A DNA stretch of 49,119 bases, from the NCBI GenBank assembly GCA_919902105.1, contig CAKKQO010000028.1, forward strand, positions 1-49,119, written 5' to 3'. The position numbers were made by a program, and so were the translations under genes. This DNA is from Omnitrophica bacterium GWA2_41_15. GTDB lineage: Bacteria > Omnitrophota > Gorgyraeia > Ghiorseimicrobiales > Ghiorseimicrobiaceae. The notes beneath the pieces were generated by a model. The model had not been told where the DNA came from and made no database searches. It worked only from the letters and a program-made list of their open reading frames with translations. The number at the start of each line of letters is the position of its first letter. Positions within the stretch are counted from its first letter, which is position 1. This document shows positions 47,632 through 49,119 of the stretch, piece after piece.

Positions 47632-48090
47632 TCACAAAACCTTATAAACGTTGTCGTTTATTCTAACGCGCGAATTAACCTTCAGGCCTATTTCATCGTT
47701 GGGTTTTGCCTTATTTATCGGCGAATGCTCTATCTGCATCGAATCTACGGCTTGCGTAAAATCAGAGCTATGGCCTTTAATATGGATTTTATCACCCGCG
47801 TTTAATTCTCCTTTTGAAATCTTGACTACTGCCGCCTGCACTTTTGGAAAATAATGCGTCACATTACCGATAAACTCTTCATTAGCGATAGTTGCAATTT
47901 TTGGCAAAGCCGATTTATTAATCCTCACTGTTTTTTTAACCTTTGCCTTGCTGGGAGCCTTTTTCTTGACGCCTGCTTTAGTAACTTTTTTCTTCAGTGG
48001 TTTTCTGCTTATAGCTTTTTTAATTATCTTTTTTTTAGCTCTGGGTTTTCTCTTTCCCCCTTTCTTCTTTGCAAAGTTTAAAACTGCCAT
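47632..48090 (-). CDS. EF-Tu domain-2-like protein with a lysine-rich N-terminus
   Basis: 152 residues from ATG 48090, just after AAAGGAGGG. Residues 1 to about 62 are very basic, with histone-H1-like KKK/PKK/AK repeats. Residues about 70-152 form a translation-factor beta-barrel: IANEEFIGNVTHYFPKVQAAVVKISKGELNAGDKIHIKGHSSDFTQAVDSMQIEHSPINKAKPNDEIGLKVNSRVRINDNVYKV. This matches domain 2 of EF-Tu/IF2-type GTPases without the GTPase domain. Short stand-alone versions exist as 'translation elongation factor-like' proteins; the basic tail could bind RNA or DNA. It follows the macro-Nudix gene by 22 bases. Confidence 0.82.
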   Translation of the reverse strand: MAVLNFAKKKGGKRKPRAKKKIIKKAISRKPLKKKVTKAGVKKKAPSKAKVKKTVRINKSALPKIATIANEEFIGNVTHYFPKVQAAVVKISKGELNAGDKIHIKGHSSDFTQAVDSMQIEHSPINKAKPNDEIGLKVNSRVRINDNVYKVL

Positions 48091-48112
48091 ACGTCCCTCC
48101 TTTCCTACTGAA

Positions 48113-49069
48113 CTACACACAAGTAAAATACTCTTTTAAAATTTCCTTATGGTCAAAGGCAAAGTTTATATTATCCAAATCTTTCGCGCTGATTATTTTT
48201 ATGTTTTGCGCGTCAGATGCGGCACACGGCTTTCCTTTAGCTTTCGCGGTAAACACCGTTGTCACGGTATGAAAGCGGGGATCGCGGCCATATTTCGAAT
48301 AAGTATGAAATTGTTTTAAATCAAAAATATCTAAGGAAGTTTCTTCTTTTGCCTCGCGCACAGCAGTATCCTCTAAACTCTCTCCGTAATCAACGAACCC
48401 TCCGGGTAATGCCCAGCCAAAAGGCGGATTACTGCGTTCAATTATCACAACCGATAGCTCTCTATTTTTCGCATCTGTTATCTCAATTATTATATCCACG
48501 GTTACAAAGGGGCCTTCTTCTAATTTTTTGCTGATATAATCAATATAACTAAAAACAGTTTTTTCAAAAATATTTTTGGCTTTATCATCATAGAGAACAA
48601 AAATTATCTCTTTAATTTTCAGGCTTTTATTCTCCCGTATTAGGCGGAATACTTCCTGTGACATAATCTTAGCACAGGCAGCGTAATCAAATCCGCCCGT
48701 ACCACAGCCTAATGCGCAAAAGGCAATGGACCTTATACCTTTTCCATCGGCTAACCTTAAAGCGCTGCTGGCGGCATTTCTTATCTTTGTTTCATCAGTG
48801 AGTAAAATTCCTGCCGGCCGGCAGGCAGGCATATCCATTGTTGCCGAATGTATCACATATTTTGCGTAAAGTTTACCGCCAGAGGTTATTACTGATTCGC
48901 CTATCTCTATCGGGCCTAATTTCACGGCTTCATTCTCAATACATTGTCCGCCTTTTCTTTTAATGGCGCCGGCTACCCCTGCGTCCATAACTAACTCGTT
49001 ATTTGCGGCATTGACAATCGCCTCAACTTTCAAATCCGTGATATCGCCTTTTATAACCTTAATTTCCAT
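48113..49069 (-). CDS. Macrodomain - Nudix hydrolase fusion
   Basis: 318 residues from the Met of MEIKVIKGDITDLKVEAIVNAANN (an earlier Met at 49105 or 49084 is possible; AAGGGA abuts the chosen ATG). The N-terminal macrodomain (1 to about 175) has VNAANNELVMDAGVAGAIKRKGG and ALGCGTGGFDYAACAKIM for ADP-ribose or O-acetyl-ADP-ribose. The C-terminal Nudix domain (about 180-318) has the box GGFVDYGESLEDTAVREAKEETSLDI, with Ser in place of the last Gly. The pair fits ADP-ribose turnover in one chain. A palindrome-encoded MPACRPAG insert lies in the macrodomain. Confidence 0.9.
   Translation of the reverse strand: MEIKVIKGDITDLKVEAIVNAANNELVMDAGVAGAIKRKGGQCIENEAVKLGPIEIGESVITSGGKLYAKYVIHSATMDMPACRPAGILLTDETKIRNAASSALRLADGKGIRSIAFCALGCGTGGFDYAACAKIMSQEVFRLIRENKSLKIKEIIFVLYDDKAKNIFEKTVFSYIDYISKKLEEGPFVTVDIIIEITDAKNRELSVVIIERSNPPFGWALPGGFVDYGESLEDTAVREAKEETSLDIFDLKQFHTYSKYGRDPRFHTVTTVFTAKAKGKPCAASDAQNIKIISAKDLDNINFAFDHKEILKEYFTCV
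48810..48825. repeat. Perfect 16-bp G+C palindrome inside the macrodomain
   Basis: CCTGCCGGCCGGCAGG, followed by a further CAGG. Read on the minus strand it encodes PACRPAG between SATMDM and ILLTDE, where macrodomains normally have a short loop. It looks like a small palindromic insertion kept in frame. Confidence 0.85.
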
Positions 49070-49095
49070 TCCCTTGATTAACATAATTAGAATAA

Positions 49096-49119
49096 ATAGG
49101 GACACATCCCATTTTAATT
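49096..49119. repeat. GGGACACATCC repeat unit at the window end
   Basis: ATAGGGACACATCCCATTTT followed by AATT, the same unit as at 38.2 kb with one changed base. It continues past the window, so its full form and any associated gene cannot be seen. Confidence 0.8.

Overview
The window reads as a chromosome segment of an uncultivated, diderm, probably strictly anaerobic bacterium. The best guess from gene content is a Candidatus Omnitrophota-like lineage of the PVC neighbourhood; this is inference, with no database search behind it. Evidence for two membranes is a complete early lipid A block (lpxD, an lpxC-fabZ fusion, lpxA, lpxI) beside ompH/skp and bamA, two LptF/LptG permeases and several lipoproteins. 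Evidence for anaerobic life is a four-subunit 2-oxoacid:ferredoxin oxidoreductase with a ferredoxin, a flavodoxin and a DUF362 iron-sulfur protein. Most genes lie on the minus strand. The exceptions are comF, the two lpt permeases and a SurA/PpiD-like chaperone.

Layout. 0-5.5 kb: membrane protein, serS, rtcB, a DUF4139 protein and archease. 5.5-11.1 kb: tRNA-Lys, a small membrane protein, a Cas4-like nuclease, tRNA-Arg, mtnA, a DUF362 protein, an M48 lipoprotein, maf and pyrE. 11.2-14.3 kb (+): comF and two LptF/G permeases. 14.3-30 kb (-): alr, tsaB, tsaE and a radical SAM protein, then the lipid A/outer-membrane block, then dnaB, rplI, rpsR, ssb, rpsF, pth, rplY and prs. 30-37 kb: glmU, tRNA-Gln, a zinc-ribbon SpoVG, ispE, a split transketolase, a TPR lipoprotein, a 35-residue COX24-like protein and hisG. 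37-42 kb: SurA/PpiD-like chaperone (+), then (-) ferredoxin, lone receiver, porB, porA, porD and porG. 42-49 kb: tlpA, ccdA, cutA, an H-box mini-protein, flavodoxin, pgeF, a yggU gene broken by a MITE, a TM2-like protein, rmuC, a lipoprotein, an EF-Tu-domain-2-like protein and a macrodomain-Nudix fusion.

The most unusual signal is outside the ordinary genes. Almost every gap over 80 bp is filled by structured repeats. One family has a module 1 hairpin (arms around CATAAGTTACG/CGTAACTTATG), then (A)ATTGATCCCG, then private hairpins enclosed by a TCCCGCC...GGCGGGA stem. A second carries a CCCTAGAAAT..ATTTCAGGG hairpin. A third consists of degenerate 7-8-bp tandem words followed by their inverted copies. 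Others are a GGGACACATCC repeat with a perfect 50-bp palindrome, a 131-bp inverted-repeat element that supplies the GlmU tail, and small perfect palindromes or heptamer runs inside coding regions (ssb, macro-Nudix, archease, M48, porG).

A second striking point is the pyrE/comF divergent region. Two sigma70-type promoters share one palindromic pair of -35 boxes, and both predicted start sites fall at or within two bases of the ATG, so both mRNAs look leaderless.

No CRISPR array, prophage, rRNA or full transposase gene is visible, and no gene-free stretch reaches 300 bases.
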